Origin: Moringa oleifera
Lineage: Eukaryota > Streptophyta > Magnoliopsida > Brassicales > Moringaceae
DNA: 64,000 bases
Reading direction: 5' to 3'
NCBI GenBank assembly: GCA_021397835.1
Contig: JAJFZO010000581.1
Location: 310,001-374,000 of the forward strand
In this document: positions 13,378 to 26,110 of the stretch, piece by piece
Numbering within the stretch: the stretch's first letter is position 1
Layout of the letters: each line of letters opens with the position of its first letter
Translations under genes and position numbers: made by a program
Notes under the pieces: model-generated
Told to the model about the DNA's origin: nothing
The model's input: only the letters and a program-made list of their open reading frames with translations
Database searches by the model: none

Positions 13378-16300
13378 TCACGACTCTGATTTAGTGGAAA
13401 ACTTGTCCGGTAGGTTGGCTATTATGAAACCTGCAAAAACCTGAATCCAACAAAACATGTCACTGAGATTTCTAATGTCTGCAGAAACAGAGTAAGATTC
13501 AATTATAAGAAATGAAAGCCCACCTGAAAGCACCCGGCGATGTAGATTGCAGAGTAATGGCGGCCATGTATAACCATGTCGGCTACCATTGCAAGGGGTA
13601 TCGTCAAGGACATGCCCAGTGTGGCAACCAAAGGAGTTGTCCAGACCACAGAAAGCGCCCTGTTCATCATGTTCATATGATTGAAGAATATGGCAGCCAC
13701 ATCAGTCAATGTTCATATGATTAAAGCCTTCAGTTGTTTGAGACACTGTCTTAAGCGTTTCTGTGTTATATAATAAATTCAAAAAACTCGGCAATTGTAT
13801 TGTCCAATCAGTTTCTGGGTATATAGAGGATGTTATATGTACCAAATGTAATCTGCCAAGACACTCCCAATAATGCCATTAAATAGAACAACTTCACCGA
13901 CAGAAGTTGACTGTGGAAATCTGAAAGGGGGTTCAATCCCTGTGGCAGTCAGTGGCCATGCTGCATGTAAAAGACATTGTAGTCTCACATTAACTCCATG
14001 AAGAAAAATGGTTGGCAATATAGATATGGAAAAAAGCAATCAGACTGGTAACAGGAAGAACCGCCAACACATTTTTTTTTTTTTTGGATAAACGAGATGT
14101 TCAGATTAAAAAACCCAACTAACAGATGAGGCTCATCCTTATCAGTGCCTTGAAGTTAACAATCACGAAAACCCTTGAGGGGGTTCAAACTTTCTTTTTT
14201 TAATAACTGACGTATCTGGGTTGAGAAATCTGACTAACAGACGAGGACTCATCCTTCTCAGGATCCTGAATTTAATGAATTCAGTGGCTTCAAATCCTGA
14301 ACATGACCTACAAGTTGGCACTTGCTTACGAGTAGGCTGAACCCATCAGGGTTGAGGGCATTTGATCCTTAGCTCTGCCTACAAGTTAACACTTATATAC
14401 CAGTTAGCTGAACCCTCTAGGTTAAGATCAGTATATTCAGCATAAATGTGCATAATATCACAATGCAGATCAAAGGTTCTAGTTTTAAGGCTCATTGTCT
14501 AGAGACCTAATTCACCCAAAGACATAGATAATAATCCAAAAATAACTTTTGTCAAGAGCTTGCTTGTCATACTCATCTAAAATAAACTCTTTTCTGCAAA
14601 ACCGAAGGAAAGCTCACAGCCGAGTGCATGTGCATGTTGAGCTTTAGAATCATAAATTAACTCACTATTTTTCCAATCAATCACAAATCCACTTACCAAG
14701 CCACCAAAGGCCAAGAAGAGTGAAGAGACCAATGTATCCAAAGAACTTTTGCACATCAAGCTTGTCACCTTCTGATCCAGCACATTTCTTCAGCCATACT
14801 GCAGCAAACAGCCTCTCGATTAAAGAACCAAACAGGACTGCTGAAACAAGCAACCATTGTAAATTGAAATTCCTATTAGAGCACCTACCTGTAAATAAGC
14901 CATATGACATCGCTGAAAGAAGACCGAAAATATCTCCTGTGATGGAATGCTTTCTAGTCCTTGAGAAAATGAACAGTAGAAGTTGGAAATACATAATGCA
15001 TCAAAGTTTCAGGTGAAAAGCAGACAAATTTGATGGCACAAGTAACAACTAAGTTGAGAAAAGCCAAAACTATTCTCTTAACAGAGCAACGCTGCATATC
15101 TAGCTGGCTAACCTTGAGAGATTATCTACGTAGTATCGAACCATTGAAGTTGTTCTATTAATGACCCACAGACCAATCAAATTATTCGACTGGGAAGACT
15201 GTGATAAGCAAATGGAAGTTATAAGATCGCGGAATCTAATTTTAGTGTACTAAAAGAGTGATAACATGACTACCTGAACTGGCATATCCAGTTTCTTGGG
15301 CAGCTTAAGGAGTATTCTTACGAAGATATATTGCAGATTATTCCATGAAGTCCCTTTACTACAGACCAAGATTCTCTAAAGCATCTAGAACCCGAGGACA
15401 TGACAGCAGCAGCAAAAACAACAATGATATGGTGATATTATATGCCTTTTGTCATTGAGGATTGGTTGATGCATGAAAAGAAGTGTAGGAAGGAAGAGAA
15501 GGAGATAGGCAGACACCTAGTTAAGTATTCAACTTACTCAGAGACGCTCAACATTTCATCTGATGCCCAAGTTTTTCCACAAGTGGTCATTGCAACGCCC
15601 GTCAAGCTGATAAAGACAGCAACCACCTTGCTGATCTTTATTGAATCATGGCCAAGAAGAGCACCAAAGATAAGTGTAAAGAGTCCTGATGTAGAAGTCA
15701 GGACAGTAGTACTTGCAACACTAGTATTTGCCAAGGCAGAGTTCGACAGGTACTGCAGGGCATCAGAGCAACCAAACTAGTTGAAGAAATGTTTAATAGA
15801 GACCTTAATAGCTGCCATCTCATTTTATAAGAAAATGAAACTTACTATTTCTTATTTGATGGAATTAACTAAACTGGATTTATAAACTACTTTAAAAGAC
15901 CACTATTTCCCAAGTCATGAATGCACTACTTTTTTCCCTCAAGCAGATGATATCCAAGAACTTCAAAGAAATCAGATAATAAATTTAAAAGAAATGTGAG
16001 TCATCTTCTGACAGTTAAACAGGAAGGAAGATCCTCTTACCTCTGTTGTAAACCATATAGGTGCAAGAAATAAACTGCATTTTGCAAGTTCCCATGAATT
16101 ATGTTCACTACGAGGTTTGAGCAACTGAGACTTATTTTCCTCATTTCTTGTGTTGAAAGGCTGCCCTTCTTCCTTTTCACTGAGATTCTTGTCCGAAGTT
16201 GGGCCATTTCTCTGATCAGTTCCCAAACTGTACTGCAATTCATTGATTCTGAGAGGAATACGAAGCTCATTTGAAGCCCTCATAACAGAGTTGTCATTGT

Positions 16301-17579
16301 AAAGGTTCTTGAGAAAATTCTGATTTAATAAGCTGCATATCCAATCTTTCAAAAGTGCTATGGGCAGATAAACCACCATAAGGGACACACCAAGATAAGT
16401 GAGCGCGAAAGGCTGTTTATACTCCATGAAAATTCTCTGCAACAAATAAAAAAGCTTCTATTTCATATCTTTTATTTTTCACTGGGATTATTATCCATCT
16501 CTGTTTTAAATTTTCAGTCAAAGAGAGCACAACTCCCAAATGTATGAAAGTTTGGAAGGCTATAAACAAAGAATATTACTAAAAAAGAAGGAGGAAAAAG
16601 GAACAGGACGAAGATGCAATGGAAGCAGCAGAACTCATAAGACATTACCAGTTGCTTCAGCATCCCCAAAATAAATGTTCATATGACATTCTTTTTTCAT
16701 AGTTGTTCTCAATCAATGATCGTATATACAGCTCAGAGCTCCAACTGAGGAACCAACATGCTAGCTGAGAATAACTAAATCTATTATGCATCCTCAACTA
16801 GAAAAATTAGCCCACTGATAACATAAGAAACAAAACAAAGCTCTCTATACATTCTTCTAGGAAAATGTAAATAAGTTTCCTCCTCTAATAAATTGTGTTT
16901 AATCAGCAATGCCAGGAAAAGAAGTTCTTGTTTATTTCAAATATAAGAATCATTGCAACATTCCACACCTGACAAGATGAACAATTCCTATCAACTATTG
17001 GATCAAAGCCGAAACAAGGACATGTTTTAAGAGACATTTTGTCCACTTATCCCCAGTATTACCAGTAATTAAACAGGATATTGAGATTTGGTAGCAAATC
17101 CAATTTGATTTTACAAGTTTCTAGCTTCATCCATCCTTTGAATTAACAGAATCTTAAAGGGTAAGTCAAAGACTTGGTTAAGAATCGTGTGACAGAGGGT
17201 AGAAAAGCACATATATTAACCAATCAACCTAAAATATTAAAGAAACTTAACATAAAACTTTTATCATTTAACTTCCAACTTCCATGTAATAGGCCAGCCA
17301 TAAAGAAAACTGCCTGTTAATGAAAATCATCATTAAAACCAAACATGAAGCCAAGATGTTGCCAAAAAGGGAACTACCAAGATCTTTGGATTTATCTTCC
17401 TCTAATATTCCCAAATTTTTCCTTCTATAAGAATATTTCCAAACCTTCTCTGGAACCAAACAAAGCTCAAACAGTGAAAGTGACGAGACAACGCTCACCT
17501 GAGTGACCTCAGCAGAGGTAACCCATATGAACACAACCGTGCCAATTAGCGCTAACCCAACGTTGTAGTACCAACCCAT
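13378..17579 (-). CDS. EamA-like (SLC35F / drug-metabolite superfamily) transporter
   Basis: This is a polytopic carrier of the drug/metabolite transporter superfamily, like Arabidopsis At3g07080/At4g32140 and yeast vacuolar YML018C. The substrate is unknown. Eight exons join in frame: 17499-17579, 16041-16436, 15538-15752, 14889-14959, 14697-14798, 13843-13960, 13524-13659 and 13378-13440. The sum is 1182 nt, 393 residues. Exon 1 encodes the first membrane helix ([19 protein letters not shown]) with the typical EVTQ before the second helix. Exon 2 holds a long hydrophilic loop (residues about 60-135). Exon 3 has the hallmark [20 protein letters not shown], exon 6 [19 protein letters not shown], and exon 7 [17 protein letters not shown]. 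About ten helices are expected. The start at 17579 is preferred over 17582, one Met earlier. Intron 5 carries a repeat-rich, poly(A)-ended insertion. Confidence 0.92.
14065..14425 (-). mobile_element. Possible SINE-like or other short poly(A)-ended insertion in intron 5
   Basis: Read on the minus strand this intronic block ends in a run of about 16 A (14072-14086). It contains two imperfect internal duplications. One pairs the ACTAACAGA(T/C)GAGG..CTCATCCTT motif near 14118 with 14232. The other pairs a CTACAAGTT..CAC..AGGCTGAACCC-like motif near 14309 with 14381. Box-B-like strings such as GTTTGAACCCC occur. No coding capacity is present. A dimeric SINE relic is one reading and a decayed simple repeat another. 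Boundaries and target-site duplication were not established. Confidence 0.35.
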
Positions 17580-18187
17580 CACCCAGATATACGAGTTCGC
17601 ACAATCAAAAACCCTTGAAACTGAAACACAAACCCAGAATACGAAATGGGTAATCTTGATCTTGCTAAAAATTGTTTACTGTTTCTTGGAAACCTCGTGG
17701 AGTCTAACAAAGTGAATCAGTAGCCAGACCGCAGTAGCTTTCGATTCTGAATTGCTGTTATTATAAGGTTATCACGATGAGAATCTGATCATGTCAAGGC
17801 TTTACAAGAATTTGCCAACGCTTTTAGCCGTTTTGAGCCTTGCAATGAAGTCTTCAGTTCTTTTTGCCTTGGTGTCAGCTCACGAGTTCTCGACGGTTAG
17901 AGACAACGACAAGTGTGTCCCGTGTGTAACAAGGCTCCATCGCATTCAGCGAATCAAGCGGAAATAAGTGGGCCCAGTTGCCTACATCCTGGCCCTTCAC
18001 CACCCAGGCCCATGATGGGGCCCATCTGATCTTGCAAACCGTTTCATTTATTACGTAATTTTAATAAGATTTATAATAATTATTAATAAAAATAGTTTTT
18101 TTTTCATTTTCAATTGTTCTTATGTTATTTTAATAGGTAAACCATAGTACTCTATGATCATGGAGAAGAACACATAGGTCAGATCGA
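17580..18187. other. Intergenic: transporter promoter, B3 gene 3' end
   Basis: About 0.6 kb. It should contain the 5' UTR and promoter of the EamA-like gene (17580-18000) and an AT-rich strip (18045-18130) before the B3 gene stop codon. No other feature is seen. Confidence 0.6.
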
Positions 18188-18577
18188 CTATTCTGCTCGT
18201 TTTATCACAGAAAAAGAGAGCTTGGACGAAGCATGATCATAATTAATCCCAATTTGATCACCGGCACCAAGTGATCTTCTCTCGACAAAGTCCGTACGCC
18301 AGAGACCTTGAATGCAATAGGAATCATTCTGCTTGTAATAACGAAAGTTCACTTCATGTTCAGTTTCAGTGTCAAGATCCTGAACCATGATCTTTATATC
18401 ATCAGTGGCTACTCTCTTGATCTTGTCGTCGCTCCAGTGCTTCAGAACATGTTCCACGACAGCATCTTTGTCTAAAACGAGATGATATCTTCCGTCGGCG
18501 ACTTCTTCTGCTGTCAACACTTTCTTGAGCTTCCAGTGGCTACGAAGATTGGTTTCGGCAACTCCGGTTCCCGCCAT
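18188..18577 (-). CDS. Small B3-domain protein
   Basis: This is an intronless gene for 129 residues that are almost entirely one plant B3-type DNA-binding domain of the divergent short-protein group. The N-terminal KLKKVLTAEEVADGRYHLVL aligns with the first B3 strands. The core has VQDLDTETEHEVNFRYYKQN, and the C-terminal part has LWRTDFVERRSLGAGDQIGINYD ending LSFSVIKRAE. The pattern W..DFV.RR.L..GD.IG is the diagnostic end of these B3 domains (motif positions about 92-113). There is no other domain, activation region or clear NLS, so it may act by partnering or compete for sites. It is presumably nuclear. Start chosen at 18577, the only in-frame ATG near the domain edge. No close named orthologue recognised. 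Confidence 0.8.
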   Translation of the reverse strand: MAGTGVAETNLRSHWKLKKVLTAEEVADGRYHLVLDKDAVVEHVLKHWSDDKIKRVATDDIKIMVQDLDTETEHEVNFRYYKQNDSYCIQGLWRTDFVERRSLGAGDQIGINYDHASSKLSFSVIKRAE

Positions 18578-19206
18578 TACGTCTTGAGGCTGCCTGAGAA
18601 TGAAGGTCTGCGTGAGTATTAATACAGGAGAGGGGGCAAAATCTCATGAAAGTGGCAATGAATATGGGCGTGGAAACAGTAGATTTATTCTCCCAGTTTC
18701 TAATCCATCTTTAACTTCACAAAGTAGGCATGGGATTCTGCAATTTCATGATATTGTTATGAATTTAAACAGGAAAGAATGTATCTTTCATTTTATTGCT
18801 TGCAAAAATGGTATGACTTTTTTATAAATTAAAATTCATTTTATTACTTTTTAAATTTATAACATAAAATAAATATTAAAATTTTATATACCCTTTATCT
18901 TATATACTATTAGGGGCGAAAAAAAAAAAAGAAAATCTATTTATGCCATGAAAACAGTATCTGGTTACTTTGGTTGAAGATGAAAACACTAATTGAAAAG
19001 AGGAAGAGGAAGAATCTTTCTATTGACCTGTTTATCATAACTTACATACAAGAGGTACTAATTTATCAATTCAAATTAGCAACTAGTTTTTCTTTCACAA
19101 GAGATGGAAAGGAAGTAATTGATGCAAGAAAATGAAATGAATTATGAAATTGTTTACCCCAATTACAACAGAAACCTCAGTATCAAAACTGATGGGGCTG
19201 GCAGAG
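18578..19206. other. Intergenic: B3 gene upstream, MGD1 3' UTR
   Basis: This holds the presumed promoter of the B3 gene, an AT-rich run with a 12-A tract near 18920, and the MGD1 3' UTR. The small plus-strand frame at 18600-18827 shows no known protein. Confidence 0.6.
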
Positions 19207-22200
19207 TTAACTTGTCCGAGAATACTGGGGTACAAAATTTCTGTGTCTAACGAGCTCATGAAGATCGTGAACAATCTTGAAGACTGCATCAGGTCTTGCC
19301 AGTTTCAGTGCATTTTGCGACATGGCCTGGAGCTCCTGTGCTTTTGGACCAAACCATTGAGCAACAATGTTCGCAATCTCTTTTGGTGACTTTGAGAATT
19401 TACCACACCCATTTTCGACCACATAGGGCACATTACCCACTTCCTGTAAAATCATCACAAGAATGCAGGTGAGTCTGTAAGGAAAGGCCAGAAGCTTATG
19501 ATCAGAAGCTTATAATCAGCATCGACTCTTGACAGTCTTACCCAAATGCTACCAGACAGAGACACACAGAAGTAAGAGGTGAGAAGAGAGTGACAACTGG
19601 TTGATTTGTTCTGCTGGATAAACATCTATTCAACTTTCCAGGAAAGCAAGGAAAGAACTATCACCAAACTTTTTCCAGAGGTCTTTATCACTGGGTCGGA
19701 GCCTCTGAGGGATCACAGATGCAGGTTATTCCCAAAACTCTAGAAGATTAACACCCGATTGGGACAAGGCCACATAAGTTATTGGTTCTATGATGCAGGC
19801 AAGTATCATTTTGACGATATTAAGTACCATTTATGACATAACGGCCATTTTTTTCAGGCATGGTACAAATGAAAGGTTTTCCTCCTCAGTATAAGCGGAA
19901 GACGCGTTTATTGATTGAATGAAGTATCTACTTCTTGCATGGATGATTGTTACATAGAAAGAAAGTCCACCTCTCTGGTAAAAACCTTCAATAGGCTTGT
20001 TATCTATCCTAATGCCTTGCTGTGTCTAATCAGACCACACTAATCCACCATATTAGTCAGTGAGGTTTTGCCACTTGAGAGTAAGGCTAGCAATATCACA
20101 GAAAATTCCAGGAAAAAATTTGATAAAAGAGTTCAATGGAAATTTACCTGCCCAGCGATATAGTCATTTAAAATTATTGGTAGGCCTCTTATCATTGCTT
20201 CAGCAATAGTCCCTGGGCCCGCCTGCAGAAGCAAAGCTGTTAGTGGCTGATTAATACTAAAGCTGGGCATGAAACAGCAGTTCCTGACACTGGAAACTTT
20301 ACCTTTGTAATAATGCAGTCACAAGCACCCATGCACTCCTCCATTTTAGTGACAAAGCCCTTAACCTACACAGATAACCAAGTTTATTAACATATTCAGA
20401 CTGTCAACAAGTGTCAGTATGGTGCACTATTAAAGGCTAATTGTGCATTCTTAATGATGTTTTTATTCCTCAAGAGCCAACACCTACCCCTGCTCGTCAA
20501 CTGATGTCCACTTCAGCAAGTTCACATACACATAGTTCGACAAAATTCTTAAAAGCAATCCATATCTCTAGACCCAAGTTTGTCTTCAGCGACCATTTGG
20601 CACCAGAAAAATTCAAATGGTTTTGGAGCACGTTATTGAAATATGAACTTGATAGAGAAAGAGAAGTGACATGTTGGGTCCATTTCAGCAAGTCAACATA
20701 CATACAGACCTAGGATCACTGGGAACTAGCAATTGCATAGAGTATCAAACAAATTGCAATCCATGGTCTTTGAAAGGATCATACAGAATAGTTACAAGAA
20801 GATGAAGAACATTAGATTCCTAAACATATTAACCTCAGACCTGGGACATTTATGCCGTTGACTTGCAATATGAAGTAGTACCTGGACAGGGACTTTCCAA
20901 TTAATTGAACGCAATCTGTTGGCAAGCTTCTTGTTGCGGCCACATATCACAAGGACCTGACCAATTGGCTCAGCAAGATTCTCATCATATAATGAATTCC
21001 CAAGTGCTCGTGCAGTAGCCTCTATTGGGCCCATCCCTTCCCCTCCTCCCATTAGCAACACAGCAGGAAGATCCTCATCCATCCCTAGTTCTCTCCTTAA
21101 CTCAACCTATAATTAATAAAAGAAGGATTGGATGAAACTTCTTAACATCTTCCTCTTTGCAATCGGATGTAAGAAAGATCCTCAAGTGCGGTGTAAAGTG
21201 CCTCATATATGTGAGTGAAAACACGCCAAAGTACATCACGGTAGAAGCAGCAAAACATGCCAGGATTTCCCAAGCTCAAAAGTTATAAGTTAGCTTGGCA
21301 ACCAACCTTTGGCCGAACAGGCTTCACAAATGAAGGACGCACAGGAAGGCCATAAACCTTAATTTGGGCAGGCTGGAGTCCAGCTTTCAATGCCCTTTTT
21401 GCTACCTCAACTGTCGGGCAATAGCATCTTGTTACAAGCTTATGAAACCTGATCAAAAGGACATATATAATCAAAATTTATACAGCATTTAATATGATGG
21501 AAAATCAGAAGTAAAAAGTACAGAACCAACCATGTAGGATGACAAGTACTTAAATCTGTTACCACTGTGGTAAAAACAATCTTCTCCAGTAAACCTTTGG
21601 CCCTCAAGATACGTAGTGGCACATGTTGCATCAATGGATGCACACTGATAATAATGTCTGGCTGGTATTTCATCAATCCTTTGGCAACCTCTCTATTAAA
21701 AGTAAAAAAGCAGCAACATAATCAAATGTAACGGAAAAAATCATACTACCATGTAATAAATAATAATCTTTGATTCCATAAAGATGGTAAAATCAGGGAA
21801 AAAGTTTTTAAGTCTTTATACGGGAAGGATAAAATGAGCATAGGCATGCCAATTATGCTTCCTCCCAAAGCTAGGCAACAAGATCTTCCCCAGAAAGCTT
21901 CAACATCCCGAAGGAAGGTGGAAAGTTACAGGCAGAATAACTGGTAGCTGCACTAAAGATATGTCCTTTCATGATTATAAGCATAAAGGGCTTGCAAGTC
22001 CACAAGAAACAGTATGAATAAGATATTTGATGGTCTCTGACGTCCCCATATTCAACAGTTCCTTGACTGCTAACATATAAGATGACTGGTTCGCTATTGT
22101 CTTTTAACTTGCAACTATGGGATCTTTCTTCTTTGCCAGGATTGTGTCTTCTTTAGAACAATTACAACAACCCAAAAACTAAACATTTTCATCTAACTGC

Positions 22201-23702
22201 AGTTACACGAATTTTTTCAGATCGTTCAGCTGTCTAAACCCATATTGTCCGCTAATTTGTAAACAAGAGTAAATCATTTGCAAAGTCAGGTTAAAACATT
22301 AATGAGAATACAGCAGTTTCTACCCCTATGAAGAGTTCAGGACTTCAAATTCATTCATAGAAGGAGAATGATGTCTAAAACAAATCAGTGTTAAAACAGA
22401 ACGGCATACTCTCAAATATTTATAGGAAAAAGGCTAGGAGTGAGTTGGAAACATAAGTTGTACCAGATGAGACATTTCATGAAACAATTTTGTTTCCATG
22501 ACCAAAAGAACCATTCTGACAGATGCTTGGTATATTTTATGTCCCTTATATTTGTATCCCGTGACGTAATAGTTCAATAGTTTTCCCACTGATTTAATCA
22601 ACAAAAAGTTCCTCGGTAAAATGCATGAGAGTGTTTACAAGTTAGCAAATAAATCAAAAGTATTCACCAAGAGTGGACCTCAGGCCTCACCGAGCTATGA
22701 AGGTTGAAGTTGCAGCAAAATTTGATTGATGAACCACACGCGGAGCAGTTCCATAATATGTCATTTTCCATAAGGGCCCATGCTTCACCAAGAAGTTATA
22801 GCTCCGGGGCAGTTGGTTAAATGGCCAAGGTGTGTGATCTGACCACAAATCAGTAACAAACACCTGCAACACAAAGTATTAATACACAAAACGTGATCAA
22901 CAAAAATAAATTGACACACCCACTGCTCCCTCCGCTCTTTAATTGGTAAGCAGATAAAGATAAGGCAAATCAAAATTCAAACTCTTCAGCTTTCTGCCAA
23001 TGAGGTTTTCGAAGCATAAAATGCTCCACCCAGCTAATCCAAATAGCATTACGTTGATCTTACTTGAACATAAATTTTACACTTTCTCAGGTTACCACCA
23101 AGTATACGAGTCAAAAGTACTTTTCTTAAGCGGATTATCATGGTAACAGTAGGAAAGGTAAGTAAGCTCACCAACAAGCCTTTAAAACTGACCTGATACT
23201 CTTCGCCAAATGCCTCATTGAAAGCAGCCTTAATAGCTTCTGCAGAAGCTCGGTGGCCACCACCGGTGTCACTCATCAGAATCAAAACCTTTTTAGGTTG
23301 ATAGGTCTCGACGGCATTCAAGGGCAAGCCCTCTTCTAAAACAGGGCAGCCATCTTCTTTTAGCCCATTGCTATCTCCCGAAGAAACGCGAACTGAAGCA
23401 AACCCAATTGGCAACCTATCACAATGGATCTTAATAACTCTGTTGAACTCATTCACAAGCCTACTAATGCTCGAGGCAGCACTGTTTTCAGTAATCAAAC
23501 TCAGCGAAGCAGCCGCTACTCTGTGCCTCTTTCGGCCAGTTGAGCCCCTAAACCCATCAAAATACAAGTAATTCGACTTTAATAAAGAATATCCATCGGA
23601 ATTTTCATAGTAAGATCTCGCATTAAACGCGAAACCGCCCAATCGAGTCACAAAGTCGAAGACGGGACCGGATTCCTGGGTCACTGTTGAAGGGTTATGC
23701 AT
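19207..23702 (-). CDS. MGD1: Monogalactosyldiacylglycerol synthase 1, chloroplastic
   Basis: This is the glycosyltransferase (GT28) that transfers galactose from UDP-galactose to diacylglycerol, making the main thylakoid lipid MGDG at the inner envelope. Eight exons are rebuilt: 23193-23702, 22691-22863, 21531-21692, 21307-21448, 20882-21106, 20303-20365, 20148-20222 and 19207-19443. The sum is 1587 nt, 528 residues, normal for type A synthases. Residues 1 to about 125 form a Ser/Arg-rich transit region. Catalytic landmarks are [19 protein letters not shown] (about residue 140), [26 protein letters not shown] in exon 5, the nucleotide-binding side [13 protein letters not shown], and [20 protein letters not shown] across exons 6-7. 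The long N-terminal extension and these motifs favour MGD1 over the shorter type B MGD2/3. GA-rich repeats lie in the 5' leader region. Confidence 0.96.
20506..20707. repeat. Pair of imperfect 30-bp direct repeats in MGD1 intron 5
   Basis: The 30-bp strings at 20506-20535 and 20678-20707 share GTCCA(C/T)TTCAGCAAGT followed by CA(A)CATACA. They flank about 140 bp of intron DNA. They could be the scar of an insertion or a local duplication. The plus-strand open frame spanning them has no recognisable protein. Confidence 0.55.
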
Positions 23703-23822
23703 GGCGCGCGATCTTGTGTTTCACTGGGCTAACAGAACGGGTTAACAACTCAATCCACGGCCCGTCTTTATCATGTCTTAGCATATGCGTCGCACGAACA
23801 AAAAACAAAGAAGACGCCGATA

Positions 23823-23945
23823 GAACAAGAGAGGGAGAGAGAGAGATGGTCCTAAGCGAGAGAAATGAAGTGGAGGGAGGGAAATCTGGGAGAGGATTTT
23901 ATAGCCACAGAGAGAGGATTTAGTGAGAGAGAGAGAGAGAAAGTG
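23823..23945. repeat. GA/CT-rich repeats in the MGD1 leader region
   Basis: Two runs of GAGAGA (about 23828-23846 and 23925-23941) read as CT-rich on the MGD1 sense strand, 120-240 nt above the start codon. Pyrimidine-rich patches of this type are common in plant 5' UTRs and core promoters. Confidence 0.75.
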
Positions 23946-24834
23946 GGAGTAGATTCTCGGAATTGGAAGTAAAATGCTCTTTGGAAAGAACCAGCAGAAG
24001 GAAAGGATTTACTCGTAAAACAGATTGGCTTCGCTTGGGTTGGTTGCTCATGAGCCTTGTGCTTCCGTCCTTCCGGGGCACAATTGTCATTCAACCTCCT
24101 CTTTCGTAGGGCCCACCACGTCATCAATGGGTCAATATCCGAACCCTTTTTGAGTGTTCCTTGCTACCATTACTACGTATCTAGAAAAGAAAATTGTGAC
24201 ATTAACGCTTTTCATTACTTAAAATTTAATTTCAACTTAATAAGTATATGATATAAATTTTCTCTCTCTAGCTGTCATAATTAATTAACCCCAAAAAAAG
24301 GGGCAATAAAACAGTATGCTTTTAGTGGACCGAACATATCATATAGTAAAACAGACAAAGTGATTGTTTGGGGGAAAAAAAAGTTGGAAGCTGAAATACA
24401 CGAAGGCAGCCCATGTTGTGCATGTGCTGTTTTATGGTCGGTGTCAACTGTGAACAATAAACCTCACCGTCCTACTATTTACGAGAATAAAATTTCCCAA
24501 ACTGACCAATAATTTCCTTAAGATTCGTATAATTGCATAATTCATGCTTTATTTGGGTTAAATATACTGTATGGAAGATTGCCGCGCTCGGTTTTTGGAG
24601 ACCCACCTAGGAGTTAGATTAAACGACATCGTTTCATTAAAAAGAAAAAATTAAAAACCGAGGTTTCAGTCTTGGATTATGGGCTTTTCTAACCCGGTTA
24701 ATTGGATCCTAAATAGCCTCTGTTTTCAATAAAATAAGAAACGGGTAAGCCCATTAACTATACAAAAGGTAGGCCCATTATCTAGTGATTCTTCTTTCAA
24801 TACTGACAATGACACAAGAGATGAAGAGTTTTTG

Positions 24835-25410
24835 CGAATTTAATTTTTATTTAAAAATATATTATAATTCAATAAAAAATATTAAAAATATTAAATGATT
24901 TTTTTTAAAAATTATGTTTTTATAAATAAATTTTTATTTAAAAAAATATTTTGAATCTAAACCATTGTAAATTCTTTATAATATTTTTATTATTAAAATA
25001 TCTAAAAAATATCAAATAAATTTTATATTTATTTTGAAGTCATTTTTTAAATTTGAATAACATTCAACTAATAAATCATTTTTTATGAATTTTTTAAATT
25101 TTTAACAATATAATTTTTTAAAAAAATATAACATTTATCTAAAAAATTTAGAATTTTTTATAATAGTAATTTGAATATTTTTTTTATCATATAATATAAA
25201 ATTTTAAATTAAAATTTATTATAAAATATTTTAATTGAAATATTTTTATTTTAAATTTTTGAATACGATTTAATTTGATGTAAATTGATAGATTTAAATT
25301 TGTTTAATAACTTTTTAAAACACATAATTTGTTCGAAAATGAAAAATAAATTCAAATAACTTAATTTTATCTTAAAATAAATATAAAAATTTATTTAAAA
25401 AATAAAGATG
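24835..25410. repeat. Extreme AT-rich low-complexity block
   Basis: Almost only A and T with many short A or T runs. No ORF or terminal inverted repeat could be fixed by eye. It may be a decayed non-coding element or a matrix-attachment-like segment. Confidence 0.6.
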
Positions 25411-25459
25411 AAATCAGCAAGACATATATATATTCACAACTTCACAGAGGCAAGTAGAA

Positions 25460-26110
25460 TATAAAAAGGCAAAGCTGGGTTAGTGGCTCTGCCATTTAGA
25501 AGGAAACCCTCTAGTGAGCCTTCTCATATATGCCAAAATCCACTATCTTCAACCAAATTTCAAACCCTTATAATAACAACAAAAAATTCAGAGAAGCAAA
25601 TCACCAACCAACCAAGCTCCTCCGTTTTGACCTCACAAGCATGGTGTTTCTTCTCGTTTTGACAACAAGTTGACTCTTTTGGTTCCCTAGATAAAGATAA
25701 AGTTCGATATCGGGACACGATCCCTTCATCATATCTTACAAGATATTTATTGTCTGCAGAAGTTCTCGATGATTAAACCCTAATCGGTTCAAGCCTGCAG
25801 AAGAAAGAGAAGACATCTAAGCAACTTTAGATGATTGGCAAGAATCCCACCATGAACCAAACACATAGAGAGAAAGAGAGAGAGAGGCGTGGATTTTTTG
25901 TCTGATTCTTAATCTTATTAACGGGAGAAGAAAGTCCGCAAGTTTTCTGAAATGGCGCGAACGTGACGGCAACAACTTGACGTTTCTGGAGTTCCCGCAA
26001 TACGCATTGCTTCCGTATAATATTTTCGTCGACGTCGTTGCAGCCCCCACATGCTCTTCTTAGTCCTTCAGTTCTCACTGAACCGTAGACTTCAATCCAC
26101 TTTAGCTTCA
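25460..26110 (+). ncRNA. Possible TATA-bearing transcription unit without a convincing ORF
   Basis: A good TATA box (TATAAAAAGG, 25460-25469) follows a TATATATA-containing stretch. Downstream sequence looks like a plant leader, rich in CAA/AAC triplets (25550-25620). The first ATG (25641) opens only a ten-codon frame, MVFLLVLTTS. A short imperfect hairpin pairs TCTGCAGAAGTTCTCGATGA (25753-25772) with the CAAGCCTGCAGA side (25791-25802). No known miRNA sequence was recognised. This may be a non-coding RNA, or the 5' exon of a gene whose rest is not evident. Confidence 0.2.
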
